Shown here: positions 36,626-45,101 of the stretch, in pieces
Numbering within the stretch: the first letter of the stretch is position 1
Layout of the letters: every line of letters starts with the position of its first letter
DNA from: Streptomyces sp. NBC_00536
Lineage (GTDB): Bacteria > Actinomycetota > Actinomycetes > Streptomycetales > Streptomycetaceae
Length of the DNA: 64,000 bases
Reading direction: 5' to 3'
Assembly (NCBI RefSeq): GCF_036346295.1
Contig: NZ_CP107819.1
Coordinates: 4,216,001-4,280,000 of the forward strand
Position numbers and translations under genes: made by a program
Notes under the pieces: model-generated
The model's input: only the letters and a program-made list of their open reading frames with translations
Told to the model about the DNA's origin: nothing
The model's database searches: none

Positions 36626-37891
36626 TCATCCTTCGAGCAGCGGCTGCCCCACGTACTCCTCGGCGCGGGGTCCGCGCGGGACGGCGTACAGCCCGCTCGA
36701 CTCGTGGCGGATGAACTCGGACAGGGCGTCGCCCCGGTCGAGCTTGCGCTGGACGGGCACGAAGCCGCGCAGCGGATCGGCCTGCCAGCAGATGAAGAGG
36801 AGCCCGGCGTCGGGAGCGCCGTCGGGGCCGATCCCGTCATGGAAGGAGAAGGGGCGCCGCAGCATGGCCGCCCCGCCGTTCTGCGCCGGGGCGGAGATCC
36901 GCGCGTGGGCGTTGGAGGGGATGACCGGCTTGCCGTCGGCGCCGAACGCGGCGAGGTCGAGCTTGCTGGTCTCGGTGCCACCGGTCAGGGGCGCCCCGTC
37001 GGCCTTCTTCCGGCCGATGACCTGCTCCTGCTTGGCGAGCGGCTGCTTGTCCCAGTCGTCCAGGAGCATCCGGATGCGCCGGACGACAGCGTACGAGCCT
37101 CCGGCCATCCACGCGTGTTCGGCGGGCCCGGGGCCTGCGCCGGGCACGAAGATCCGCTTGTCGAAGTCGGCCTCGGACGGCTTGGGATTGCCGGTGCCGT
37201 CGATCTGGCCCAGCAGGTTGCGGGCGGTCATCGGCTTGGCGGTGGCCCCCGGGGTGCGGTTGAAGCCGTTCATCTGCCAGCGGACGCGGGCCGCCTCCCC
37301 GGCGTCCTTCTGCAGGGTGCGCAGCGCGTGGAAGGCGACGAGCGCGTCATCGGCACCGATCTGGATCCACAGGTCGCCGTTGCCGCGCTGGGGGTCGAGC
37401 CGGTCCGCCGAGAACTCCGGCAGCGGGTCGAGCGCGGCCGGCCGCCGGGCGGTGAGGCCGGTGCGGTCGAAGAAGGAGTGGCCGAAGCCGAAGGTGATGG
37501 TCAGCGAGCACGGTCCGGCGTCCAGGGCGATCCCCGAGTCGGCCGCCCCGGCCTCCTCACCGGCCATCAGCCGACGGGCGCTGTCGGACCAGCGGCGCAT
37601 CAGGGCGACGGCCTCCTTGCGGCCCGCCCCCGGTGCCAGATCGAAGGCCAGGACATGGCCCTTGGCCTGGAGCGGCGTGGTGATGCCCGCCTGGTGCTCG
37701 CCGTGGAAGTCGACCTCGGCGGCGCCGAGGGCGGCCGACGCGCCGCCACCGCTCCCGTCGGAACCGGCGATCGCGGCATGCACGAGGGCGCCGCCGGTGG
37801 CGCCGAGTGCGAGACCGGCGGCGCCCGCGGCGCCTACGGTGCCCAGCAGCCTGCGCCGGGAGATCTCGATGTCGGGGTTGCTCTCGGTCAC
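36626..37891 (-). CDS. dtpA: DyP-type haem peroxidase with Tat signal (DtpA/EfeB-like)
   Basis: A 421-residue exported haem peroxidase. The Tat signal ISRRRLLGTVGAAGAAGLAL is near the N-terminus. The DyP hallmark GxxDG is present as GQIDGTGNP, and the proximal haem His lies in SNAHARISAP. In S. lividans the corresponding DtpA is needed for maturation of the copper oxidase GlxA and thus for morphogenesis, and its gene sits in the same copper cluster; the same role is inferred here. GTG start 37891 is 5 bp behind the copCD stop. Confidence 0.93.
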   Translation of the reverse strand: MTESNPDIEISRRRLLGTVGAAGAAGLALGATGGALVHAAIAGSDGSGGGASAALGAAEVDFHGEHQAGITTPLQAKGHVLAFDLAPGAGRKEAVALMRRWSDSARRLMAGEEAGAADSGIALDAGPCSLTITFGFGHSFFDRTGLTARRPAALDPLPEFSADRLDPQRGNGDLWIQIGADDALVAFHALRTLQKDAGEAARVRWQMNGFNRTPGATAKPMTARNLLGQIDGTGNPKPSEADFDKRIFVPGAGPGPAEHAWMAGGSYAVVRRIRMLLDDWDKQPLAKQEQVIGRKKADGAPLTGGTETSKLDLAAFGADGKPVIPSNAHARISAPAQNGGAAMLRRPFSFHDGIGPDGAPDAGLLFICWQADPLRGFVPVQRKLDRGDALSEFIRHESSGLYAVPRGPRAEEYVGQPLLEG

Positions 37892-37896
37892 GCTGT

Positions 37897-39843
37897 TCAG
37901 CCGATCTTGACGGTCTTTTGGACGGTCGTCTGGTCGATGTCGGAGGTACGGACACTCACGTCGATGCGCCACTCACCGGCCAGCGGCAGCTGGACGCCGG
38001 ACGCGCTCCAGTGTCCCGGGGCGGCGTGGTCGGGGGCGAGCGGCAGAGGGCCGATGTCCTTGGCGGGGAGGGTGAAGGCGACCTTCACCTCGGGGATGTC
38101 GAAGGGCTTCCCGTCCGGGGAGTCGACCCAGACGTGGAGGGAGTTGGCGCCGACCCGGCCCGGATCCAGCTCGATCCGGACGCTGCCCTTTCCGTTCTGG
38201 CCGCCCGTGTCGAAGGGCAGGGTGATCTTGACGGCCCGGTTGGGCACGGCGGTGACGGCGCCGCTGCTCTCCAGCTCGGCGGCCCGCCCGGGTTCCGTGC
38301 CGGTCAGCAGGGTGGCGACGGCCAGCAGGACGACGGCGACACCCGCCTCGGCGAGGACGGACCGGCGCAGCCCCGCACGGTCGGGATCGGCGTCCCGGAG
38401 CTGCTTGTCCCGCGCGTTCTCCCGGGCGGCGCGCTGCCGGGCCAGCTGGGCGGCGCGCTTGGCGCTCGGCGGGACGGTGACCGTCGCCTCTGTTTCACGT
38501 GAAACATCGTGCTGGGCCACGACCCGCGCCGCGCCGTCGCCCGCGCGGTCGCTGGTGTTCCCGGCCAGTCGGCCGGTCCACTTGCGGGACACGGAGGCGA
38601 TGGCGACCAGGACGGCCACCAGCCCCACCTTGATGAGGAGGTACCGGCCGTACTCGGTCCCGGTCAGCGCGGACCAGCTGCCGAGCTGGCGCCAGGACTG
38701 GTAGACACCGGTGGCGGTGAGGGCGAGGACGCTGATGAACGCGACCCGCGAGAAGCGCCGGATGGCCTCGCGCTCGATGTCCGGGACCTTGTGCAGGGCG
38801 ATCAGCAGGGCGGCCAGCCCGCCGAGCCAGGTGGCGACGGCCAGCAGGTGGACGATGTCCACCGGCATGGCGATGCCCGGCTGGATACCGGTGGAGGCGT
38901 GTTCGGACAGGGACCAGGTGGCGGCGATACCGGCGGCCACCACGGTCCCGCCGATGGCGAGACCGAAGGTGAGGTCGCTGGTGTCCTTGGCGTCCGCTTC
39001 GCTCTCGCCGCTGCCCGTCACCTTGCGGGCGAAGGTGCCGAAGAGGACGGCCATGAAGAGGGCCACGGCGCCCAGCAGCAGCAGCCGGGACACCAGGGAC
39101 GCCCCGGTCTTGGTCTCCAGGACGGACTTCAGCCCGTCGAGGTCGAAGACATCGGCGAAGTCGCCCGACCCGGTGTAGGGGTTGCGCAGCACCAGCATGG
39201 CGAGCGTGGCCGCCGTCAGCGTGACCCAGGCGCGCAGGACGAGCTTCTGCACGGGCCGCTCGGCGGCGCCCCGGCGCCAGCACAGCAGGATGAAGGCCGC
39301 GCCGCCGACGAGCACGGCGAAACCGCCGTAGGCGGCGTAGCGCGCGATGTTGTAGACGATGCCCACGGGTCCGCCGCCCGCCACCTGCGAAGGCAGCGAG
39401 ACGCTGGTGGCGGAGGGCGCGCCGATGGAGAAGGTGAAGGCGCCGGAGACCGGGTGGCTGTCGGCGGAGACCGCCTGCCAGGCCACCGTGTAGGTGCCGT
39501 CGGGCAGCCCGGTGTGCAGGGCGGTGCCGTAGCGGATGGTGGAGCCGCTGCACATGTCGCGCAGCTCTCCCGTGTCGATCCGCTTGCCCTGGGGGTCCAT
39601 GACCCGGATGGAGTCGCCGTTCATGGCGACGGCTTCGGAGAAGGAGAGGGTGACCTGGGCGGGGGCCGTGGCGACCACCGCCCCGTCCCGGGGGTCGCTC
39701 GCGGTGAGCGCGGCATGTGCCGAGGCCGGTGCGGCCGCGGTGAACAGGGCCGCGGCCAGGGCCGCGAGGACCAGCAGGAGCCGCGGCAGGTGTGCCGCCG
39801 CGGCCCTGCGGGCCGTGGAGGGGGCGGGGGCGGTGGCCGTCAT
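37897..39843 (-). CDS. CopC-CopD fusion copper protein with C-terminal extracytoplasmic domain
   Basis: A 648-residue membrane protein. After a signal peptide the mature protein starts HAALTASDPRDG, the CopC copper site at the N-terminal His. The second ligand region SADSHPVSGAF follows. A CopD-type eight-helix membrane domain (about 155-440) comes next, then a cytoplasmic charged loop, one more helix, and a C-terminal beta-rich extracytoplasmic domain of about 110 residues. It probably passes copper inward for oxidase assembly. A parS site lies in the loop (VSRET). Second-last gene of the cluster. Confidence 0.93.
   Translation of the reverse strand: MTATAPAPSTARRAAAAHLPRLLLVLAALAAALFTAAAPASAHAALTASDPRDGAVVATAPAQVTLSFSEAVAMNGDSIRVMDPQGKRIDTGELRDMCSGSTIRYGTALHTGLPDGTYTVAWQAVSADSHPVSGAFTFSIGAPSATSVSLPSQVAGGGPVGIVYNIARYAAYGGFAVLVGGAAFILLCWRRGAAERPVQKLVLRAWVTLTAATLAMLVLRNPYTGSGDFADVFDLDGLKSVLETKTGASLVSRLLLLGAVALFMAVLFGTFARKVTGSGESEADAKDTSDLTFGLAIGGTVVAAGIAATWSLSEHASTGIQPGIAMPVDIVHLLAVATWLGGLAALLIALHKVPDIEREAIRRFSRVAFISVLALTATGVYQSWRQLGSWSALTGTEYGRYLLIKVGLVAVLVAIASVSRKWTGRLAGNTSDRAGDGAARVVAQHDVSRETEATVTVPPSAKRAAQLARQRAARENARDKQLRDADPDRAGLRRSVLAEAGVAVVLLAVATLLTGTEPGRAAELESSGAVTAVPNRAVKITLPFDTGGQNGKGSVRIELDPGRVGANSLHVWVDSPDGKPFDIPEVKVAFTLPAKDIGPLPLAPDHAAPGHWSASGVQLPLAGEWRIDVSVRTSDIDQTTVQKTVKIG
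38492..38505. promoter_or_regulatory. parS site 4, inside copCD
   Basis: Perfect GTTTCACGTGAAAC within the coding sequence, read on the minus strand as VSRE(T) in the predicted cytoplasmic loop of the CopCD protein. Confidence 0.95.
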
Positions 39844-39865
39844 GGCGTGTCAGTCCCTCGGTCCG

Positions 39866-40339
39866 TCAGTTGGCGTTCTGCGGCTTGTACGTGCGTTCCT
39901 TCACGTCCAGCTCGACCTTGACCGGGTCGGCCTTCTCGAAGCGCAGCTCGACGGTGACCTTGTCGCCGACCTTCGGCTTGTTCTTCAGGCCCATGAACAT
40001 GACGTGGTCGCCGCCGCGCGCCAGCTTCAGCTCGCCGTTGGCCGGCACGTCCAGGGACTGGACCTGCTGCATCTTCTGGTCCTTGGTCTGGTGGATCGTC
40101 ACGTCGTCGGAGAGCGTGCTGGTGACGGCGGTGAGCTTGTCCGCCGTCTTCGAGTCGTTCTTGATGACCATGAACGCGCCGGCCATCTTGTCGTCGACCG
40201 GTTCGGGCACGTAGCCGCCGCTGACCGAGAGCTTGGGCTTGCCGTCGCCCGAGCCGGAGTCGGAGGAGCAGCCGGATATGGCGAGCGCTGCCGAGAGGGA
40301 GAGGACGGCGGCGATGGTGCGGGTGGTGCGGCGGTTCAC
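39866..40339 (-). CDS. PCuAC-type copper chaperone lipoprotein (ECuC-like)
   Basis: A 157-residue lipoprotein with lipobox ISGCSS near residue 23. The PCuAC domain shows the methionine/histidine copper ligands: VTIHQTKDQKMQQV and, 20-odd residues on, RGGDHVMFMGL. Such proteins bind Cu(I) outside the membrane and hand it on, together with Sco, to the CuA or other oxidase site. GTG start 40339 overlaps the sco stop by 4 bp. Corresponds in context to ECuC of S. lividans. Confidence 0.92.
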   Translation of the reverse strand: MNRRTTRTIAAVLSLSAALAISGCSSDSGSGDGKPKLSVSGGYVPEPVDDKMAGAFMVIKNDSKTADKLTAVTSTLSDDVTIHQTKDQKMQQVQSLDVPANGELKLARGGDHVMFMGLKNKPKVGDKVTVELRFEKADPVKVELDVKERTYKPQNAN

Positions 40340-40986
40340 GGGTTCTCTCCCTTGATGATCTTCGGCAGATCCTTGGTGTAGTCCTCGGCGGTGGCCGACT
40401 CCCCGTAGAGGACGTAGCCCTCGTCGGTCTTCGGGGAGAAGGCGATGACCTGCGCGCCGTGCATGGAGACGACGCTGCCGTCGGCTTCCTTCTTGGCGGC
40501 CTCGATGCCGATGCCGAGGGTGCGGGCACCGGCCTGGATCTTGGCGAAGTCTCCGGTGAGCCCGATGAAGGCCGGGTCCTGGGCCTTGAGCCACTTGCCG
40601 AGGGACTCGGGAGTGTCCCGGTCGGGGTCGGTGGTGACGAAGACGACCTGGAGGTTGTCCTGGTCCGCCTTGGGCAGCGCCTTCTTGGCGACGGCGATGT
40701 TGCTCATCGTCAGCGGACAGACGTCCGGGCAGTTGGTGTAGCCGAAGTAGATCAGCGTCGGCTTGCCCTTGGTCTGCTCGCGCAGGCTCCACGGCTTGCC
40801 GTTGGTGTCGGTGAGCACCAGGTCCGGCTTGTCGAAGGGGCGGTCGAGGACGGTGCCCGGCTTGGACTTGGCGGGGGCGTTGACCTCCGCGAGCGGCGTG
40901 TTCTTGCCGGTGTCACTGCCACAGGCGGTGAGGGCGAGTGCGGCCGCCGCCACGAGGGCGGCGACCGTCACACGTGTGGTGCGCAT
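40336..40986 (-). CDS. sco: Sco/SenC copper chaperone lipoprotein
   Basis: A 216-residue thioredoxin-fold lipoprotein (lipobox LTACGS). The copper site is the pair of Cys in YTNCPDVCPLT, with the His in VVSMHGAQVIAF. Sco proteins deliver copper to cytochrome c oxidase CuA; the Streptomyces protein is also linked to development under low copper. The start 40986 (MRTTRVTV) gives the proper signal peptide. Coupled to the PCuAC gene downstream. Confidence 0.95.
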   Translation of the reverse strand: MRTTRVTVAALVAAAALALTACGSDTGKNTPLAEVNAPAKSKPGTVLDRPFDKPDLVLTDTNGKPWSLREQTKGKPTLIYFGYTNCPDVCPLTMSNIAVAKKALPKADQDNLQVVFVTTDPDRDTPESLGKWLKAQDPAFIGLTGDFAKIQAGARTLGIGIEAAKKEADGSVVSMHGAQVIAFSPKTDEGYVLYGESATAEDYTKDLPKIIKGENP

Positions 40987-41035
40987 GGGGATGTCCCTGG
41001 GATCGGGGATGGTTCGGATGGGCTGCGGACGTCGG

Positions 41036-41746
41036 TCAGGACGTGCGGCGGCGCGAGGCGACGCCGAAGGCGACCCCGCCGAGACCGACGACGATCCCCG
41101 CGATGCCGAGGGCCCGCGCGGTCGTGTCGGAGCCGGTGGACTTCGCGGCGTCCTGGTGCTCGGTGTTCTTGGCCCCGTCGGCCTTCGCGTCACCGTCGTC
41201 GTGGTGGTCGTCGGTGGCGGCCGCGGCCGTCAGCTTCAGCACCGGCGCCGGGTTCTGCGGCTCGGCGGCGCCGTCCTTGGCCTCTTCGATCCAGCGGACG
41301 ACCTCGTTGTTGTCGTACGTCTGGACGGCCTTGAAGGTGAGCTTGTCGACGTCCGAGGGGAGCTGGCCGATCGAGAGCGGGAACTGCTGGAACTTGCCGG
41401 GCTCGATCTTGCCGCCGGTCCAGGTCACCTTGGTGACGGCCTCGTTGATCTGCTTGCCGTGGACCGTGAGCGGCTTGTCGAGCTTGCTCTTCTCGACGCT
41501 GACCGTCCAGCCCGGGACGTCCTGCGGCATGACGGACGAGAGCGGGTGGTCGGTCGGGAAGCTGACTTCGAGCTTGTTGGTCGAGGCGTTGTCACGCTCG
41601 TTCGGGACCTTGAAGTTGATCGTCGCGTAGCCGCCCTTGGCGGCCTCGCCCGGCTGGATGCCGACATGGGCGAAGGCGGTGCCGGACAGGACGAGGACGC
41701 TGCCGGCGGCGAGGGCGGCGGCGAAGGAGACGCGAGAGGTCTTCAT
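41036..41746 (-). CDS. YcnI-family copper-binding protein
   Basis: A 236-residue secreted, membrane-anchored protein. The signal peptide ends GTAFA, so the mature protein begins with His27 (HVGIQPGEAAKGGYATINF), the residue that binds copper in YcnI. A conserved Trp lies in VPGWTVSVEK and in KVTWTGGKI. A C-terminal His/Asp-rich stretch (DDHHDDGDAKADG) precedes the last helix and RRRTS tail. It probably supplies copper to the CopCD and Sco proteins encoded downstream. Confidence 0.92.
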   Translation of the reverse strand: MKTSRVSFAAALAAGSVLVLSGTAFAHVGIQPGEAAKGGYATINFKVPNERDNASTNKLEVSFPTDHPLSSVMPQDVPGWTVSVEKSKLDKPLTVHGKQINEAVTKVTWTGGKIEPGKFQQFPLSIGQLPSDVDKLTFKAVQTYDNNEVVRWIEEAKDGAAEPQNPAPVLKLTAAAATDDHHDDGDAKADGAKNTEHQDAAKSTGSDTTARALGIAGIVVGLGGVAFGVASRRRTS

Positions 41747-41856
41747 GACAGGAACACTCCACGGGAAGCAGGGGTGACGGTGGCTCCGGCGCACAGGCGC
41801 GCGGAGTTCGCGGCACCGGTGCTCCCCCGGTCGTCCCGGGGAGTGGAGGTGCCGCG

Positions 41857-42702
41857 TCAGGCTGCGAGGGCGAGGGCCACGGGCGGGCCGCGCCTGATCA
41901 CCGTGTGCTGGAGTGCCGTCCGGCCGGAGGCCACGGCCCGGTCCGCAGTGGTGCGCTGGGCCCGCGGGACGCCTCCGGGCGTACCCGGAAGTCCGGCGCC
42001 GAGGGCGCGGACGAAGGCCAGTGCGGTGCGCAGGGCGCGTACCGGGGCGGCCGGGGCGGCGAGCCGGGACAGCTCGACGAGCCGGAAGAGGGCCGCGTCC
42101 CCGCGGCTCAGCAGCCAGCCCGCGATCAGCGCGGCCAGCAGGTGCCCCAGCAGCATCGACAGGCTGAACAGCCCGGTCGAGGGCTCCGCGGCCGCCTGCG
42201 CCATGTGCGCGTGGGCGTCGTGCGCCGGAGCGGTGAGCGCGGCCGGGTTCAGTCCCGCGGTCTCCAGCACCTGACGGGCGTCGGCCGGGCTGAGCGGTAC
42301 GGAGTTGCCCCCGCAGATCAGCCGGGCGGCGAGCGCCGCGAGCGAGGTGTCGGAGGCCGCCTGCGCGGAAGCGCCCGCGGCGGCGGAACCGGCGGAACCG
42401 GACGCGACAGCGGCGGAGACGGAGGCCGCGCCGTGCTGGCCGAGGCCGAACAGTGCGTGCAGCCCCAACTGGCCCACGGCGAGGGCGGTGGCGAGACCCG
42501 GCAGGGTGCGCCGACGGCCCGCGAGCGGAGCCGCGACCGCGAAGACGGCCAGGAAGCCCGCGCAGATCGTCCACCAGGGCACGGTGGCGCAGGAGGCGAG
42601 GGCGTGCCCGACGGCGGACAGCACGACACAGACCGCGGTGAACACCGCGGCCCGCAGGATCCGGAGCCCGGCTCCTGCACGCATCGTGTGGGGGGCAGTC
42701 AT
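41857..42702 (-). CDS. Integral membrane protein of the copper cluster
   Basis: A 281-residue protein with about five hydrophobic helices (for example residues 15-40, 44-60 and 190-210). Between them is an Ala/Ser-rich stretch and a His-containing segment (APAHDAHAHMAQAAAE) that could bind metal. No family name is recognised with certainty. It is the first gene of the minus-strand copper series, 110 bp upstream of the YcnI gene, so a role in copper handling is inferred from context only. Confidence 0.75.
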   Translation of the reverse strand: MTAPHTMRAGAGLRILRAAVFTAVCVVLSAVGHALASCATVPWWTICAGFLAVFAVAAPLAGRRRTLPGLATALAVGQLGLHALFGLGQHGAASVSAAVASGSAGSAAAGASAQAASDTSLAALAARLICGGNSVPLSPADARQVLETAGLNPAALTAPAHDAHAHMAQAAAEPSTGLFSLSMLLGHLLAALIAGWLLSRGDAALFRLVELSRLAAPAAPVRALRTALAFVRALGAGLPGTPGGVPRAQRTTADRAVASGRTALQHTVIRRGPPVALALAA

Positions 42703-42961
42703 GGCCGGGCCATCATCGCACTGCGCTTAGGCCTCCCATACGGCAGGTCCGGAAGGTCCCTTGAATCCCCCTGGACGGAGTCCCTCCCCCGGTCCCTCTC
42801 CCAGTCCCTCCGGGGGACGCTCCCGCGCGGTCCGGCCGGCCGGACCCGTACGCCGCGCACCGCCGCATACACCGGTGTCCGGGCGGGCCGCATCGGCCGA
42901 ATGAGGGCTCCGACGGGCGCTCGGGGCTTACGCAGTGCTCCGGGCGGCAATAGGTAACGGT

Positions 42962-43453
42962 ATGAGCATCTGGTGGTCTCTCCACTTGAGGCGCGAGGCC
43001 GCGAGCGTCCCGCTCGCCAGGCGGCTGCTGCTGGGGACGATGGAGACCGCGGGGGTCGACCCCGACATCTCCTTCGATCTGTCGGTGGCGCTGAGCGAGG
43101 CGTGCGCGAACGCGGTGGAGCACGGCGGGCCGGTGGCCGAGGCCGGCGCCGACGGCCGCGCCGAGGGCGACGGCCCGGCTCCCCCCGGTCCGGGGGCCTG
43201 TGCGGCGTACCGCGTCACGGCCTATCTCGACGGCGACCGCTGCCGGATCGAGGTGACCGATTCGGGCCCGGGTTTCCCGGCCGCGACGGTGGCCCGCCGC
43301 AGACCCTCGCTGGCGGAGCACGGCCGGGGGCTCTCCCTGATCGCCGAACTCGCCGATCACGCGCGGTTCCGGAACCGTCCGGGCCGGGGAGCCGTCGTCA
43401 GCTTCGACAAGATCCTCAAATGGCGGGACGGAGCGCTGCTGAAGGCGTCCTGA
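42962..43453 (+). CDS. ATP-binding anti-sigma-factor-like protein (HATPase_c_2)
   Basis: A 163-residue GHKL ATPase domain protein of the RsbW/SpoIIAB kind. N box LSEACANAVEHGGP, G1 box VTDSGPGFPA and G2 box GRGLSLIAELA are intact. Such stand-alone proteins are very numerous in Streptomyces and act as kinases of anti-anti-sigma factors or as sigma inhibitors. No sigma or anti-anti-sigma gene is adjacent. The start MSIWWSLHLRREAASVPL is typical. The 259-bp upstream gap holds nothing recognisable. Confidence 0.9.
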   Translation: MSIWWSLHLRREAASVPLARRLLLGTMETAGVDPDISFDLSVALSEACANAVEHGGPVAEAGADGRAEGDGPAPPGPGACAAYRVTAYLDGDRCRIEVTDSGPGFPAATVARRRPSLAEHGRGLSLIAELADHARFRNRPGRGAVVSFDKILKWRDGALLKAS

Positions 43454-43457
43454 GCGG

Positions 43458-43498
43458 CCGATGGGCGGGGTCCCGGTACAGGGGACCCCGCCCATCGG
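43458..43498. terminator. Strong hairpin terminator
   Basis: A 17-bp perfect stem (43458-43474 with 43482-43498; core GGGCGGGGTCCC) around GGTACAG, between the anti-sigma-like gene and the convergent aminopeptidase P gene. Confidence 0.9.
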
Positions 43499-43548
43499 CG
43501 GTGGAGCGCGGTGGCTGAAGGGTCAGCCCCGGCAAGGCGGCGGAAGGG

Positions 43549-45015
43549 TCAGCCCTTCAGCGCCGCCATCCAGCTCTCGACCTCGTCGGACCGGCGCGGC
43601 AGGGCCGCGGACAGGTTCCGGTTGCCGTCCTCGGTGACGAGGATGTCGTCCTCGATCCGCACGCCGATGCCGCGGTACTCCTCCGGCACGGTCAGGTCGT
43701 CGGCCTGGAAGTACAGACCGGGCTCGACGGTGAGGCACACGCCGGGCTCCAGGGTGCCGTCCACATAGGCCTCGGTGCGGGCGGCCGCACAGTCGTGGAC
43801 GTCCATGCCGAGCATGTGACCGGTGCCGTGCAGGGTCCAGCGGCGCTGCAGGCCCAGCTCCAGGACCCGCTCGACCGGTCCCTCCACCAGGCCCCACTCG
43901 ACGAGCTTCTCGGCGAGCACGTGCTGCGAGGCGTCGTGGAAGTCGCGGAACTTCCCGCCGGGCTGGACGGCTGCGATTCCGGCCTCCTGGGCCTCGTACA
44001 CCGCGTCGTAGATCTTGCGCTGGATGTCGGTGAACCGGCCGTTGATCGGCAGGGTGCGCGTGACGTCGGCCGTGTAGAGGGACCGCGTCTCCACACCGGC
44101 GTCCAGCAGCAGCAGCTCGCCCGGGCGGACGGGACCGTCGTTGCGGACCCAGTGCAGGGTGCAGGCGTGCGGGCCGGCGGCGCAGATCGAGCCGTAGCCG
44201 ACGTCGTTGCCCTCGACACGGGCGCGCAGGAAGAAGGTGCCCTCGATGTAGCGCTCGCTGGTGGCCTCGGCCTTGTCGAGGACCTTCACGCAGTCCTCGA
44301 AGCCGCGGACGGTGGAGTCGACGGCCTTCTGCAGCTCGCCGATCTCGAACGCGTCCTTGACCACGCGCGCCTCGGAGAGGTTCACGCGCAGCTCGCCGTC
44401 GCGCTCGGCGGTGACCTTGTCGGTCAGGGCCGCTTCGATGACCTCGTCGTGGCCGCGGACGATCCGGACGGGGCCGGTGGCCTCGGTCAGGGCGTCGGCC
44501 AGCGTGCGGACGTCCTTCGCGGGGATGCCCAGGAGCTGCTCGGCCTCGGCGAGGGAATGGCGGCGGCCGACCCACAGCTCGCCCTGGCCGGACAGCCAGA
44601 ACTCGCCGTTCTCGCGGTCGGAGCGCGGGAGCAGGTAGATGGCCGCGCTGTGGCCCGTGTCGCCGGTGGGCTCCAGGACCAGGACGCCGTTCTCGCTCTG
44701 GTCACCGGTCAGGTAGGCGTACTCGGTGGAGGCACGGAAGGGGTACTCCGTGTCGTTCGAGCGCGTCTTGAGGCGGCCCGCGGGGACGACGAGGCGCTCG
44801 CCGGGGAAGCTCGCGGACAGCGCGTCGCGGCGCGCGGCCGTGTGCGCGGCCTGGGCGATGGGCTCCAGGCCGTGCAGCTCGGTGTCCGCCCAGCCGGTGC
44901 GCATGTTCTCGGCGAGTTCATCGCTGAGACCCGGGTACAGCCCGTTCTTGCGCTGCTTGTGCGTCTTCTTGGGCTGCTCTTCTTCCGGGGTCTCCGGGGT
45001 GAGCTCGTCAGCCAC
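43549..45015 (-). CDS. pepP: Xaa-Pro aminopeptidase (aminopeptidase P)
   Basis: A 488-residue two-domain M24B peptidase removing N-terminal residues that precede proline. The N-terminal creatinase-like domain spans about 60-220. The pita-bread catalytic domain shows all five metal ligands in their motifs: LLLLDAGVETRSLYTADVTRT (first 20: LLLLDAGVETRSLYTADVTR; two Asp), HGTGHMLGMDVHD (His), VEPGLY (Glu) and GIGVRIEDDILVT (Glu). Charged cytoplasmic N-terminus, no signal. GTG start 45015. It follows the PP2C-like gene by 86 bp. Confidence 0.95.
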   Translation of the reverse strand: MADELTPETPEEEQPKKTHKQRKNGLYPGLSDELAENMRTGWADTELHGLEPIAQAAHTAARRDALSASFPGERLVVPAGRLKTRSNDTEYPFRASTEYAYLTGDQSENGVLVLEPTGDTGHSAAIYLLPRSDRENGEFWLSGQGELWVGRRHSLAEAEQLLGIPAKDVRTLADALTEATGPVRIVRGHDEVIEAALTDKVTAERDGELRVNLSEARVVKDAFEIGELQKAVDSTVRGFEDCVKVLDKAEATSERYIEGTFFLRARVEGNDVGYGSICAAGPHACTLHWVRNDGPVRPGELLLLDAGVETRSLYTADVTRTLPINGRFTDIQRKIYDAVYEAQEAGIAAVQPGGKFRDFHDASQHVLAEKLVEWGLVEGPVERVLELGLQRRWTLHGTGHMLGMDVHDCAAARTEAYVDGTLEPGVCLTVEPGLYFQADDLTVPEEYRGIGVRIEDDILVTEDGNRNLSAALPRRSDEVESWMAALKG

Positions 45016-45101
45016 GTCATCTCCTCAGCTACGACAGGACCGGGTACGGACCTCATCCATCGTATGTGCGAGAGGAAGTGGCCCCGAAGGGCTGTGATAA
45101 A

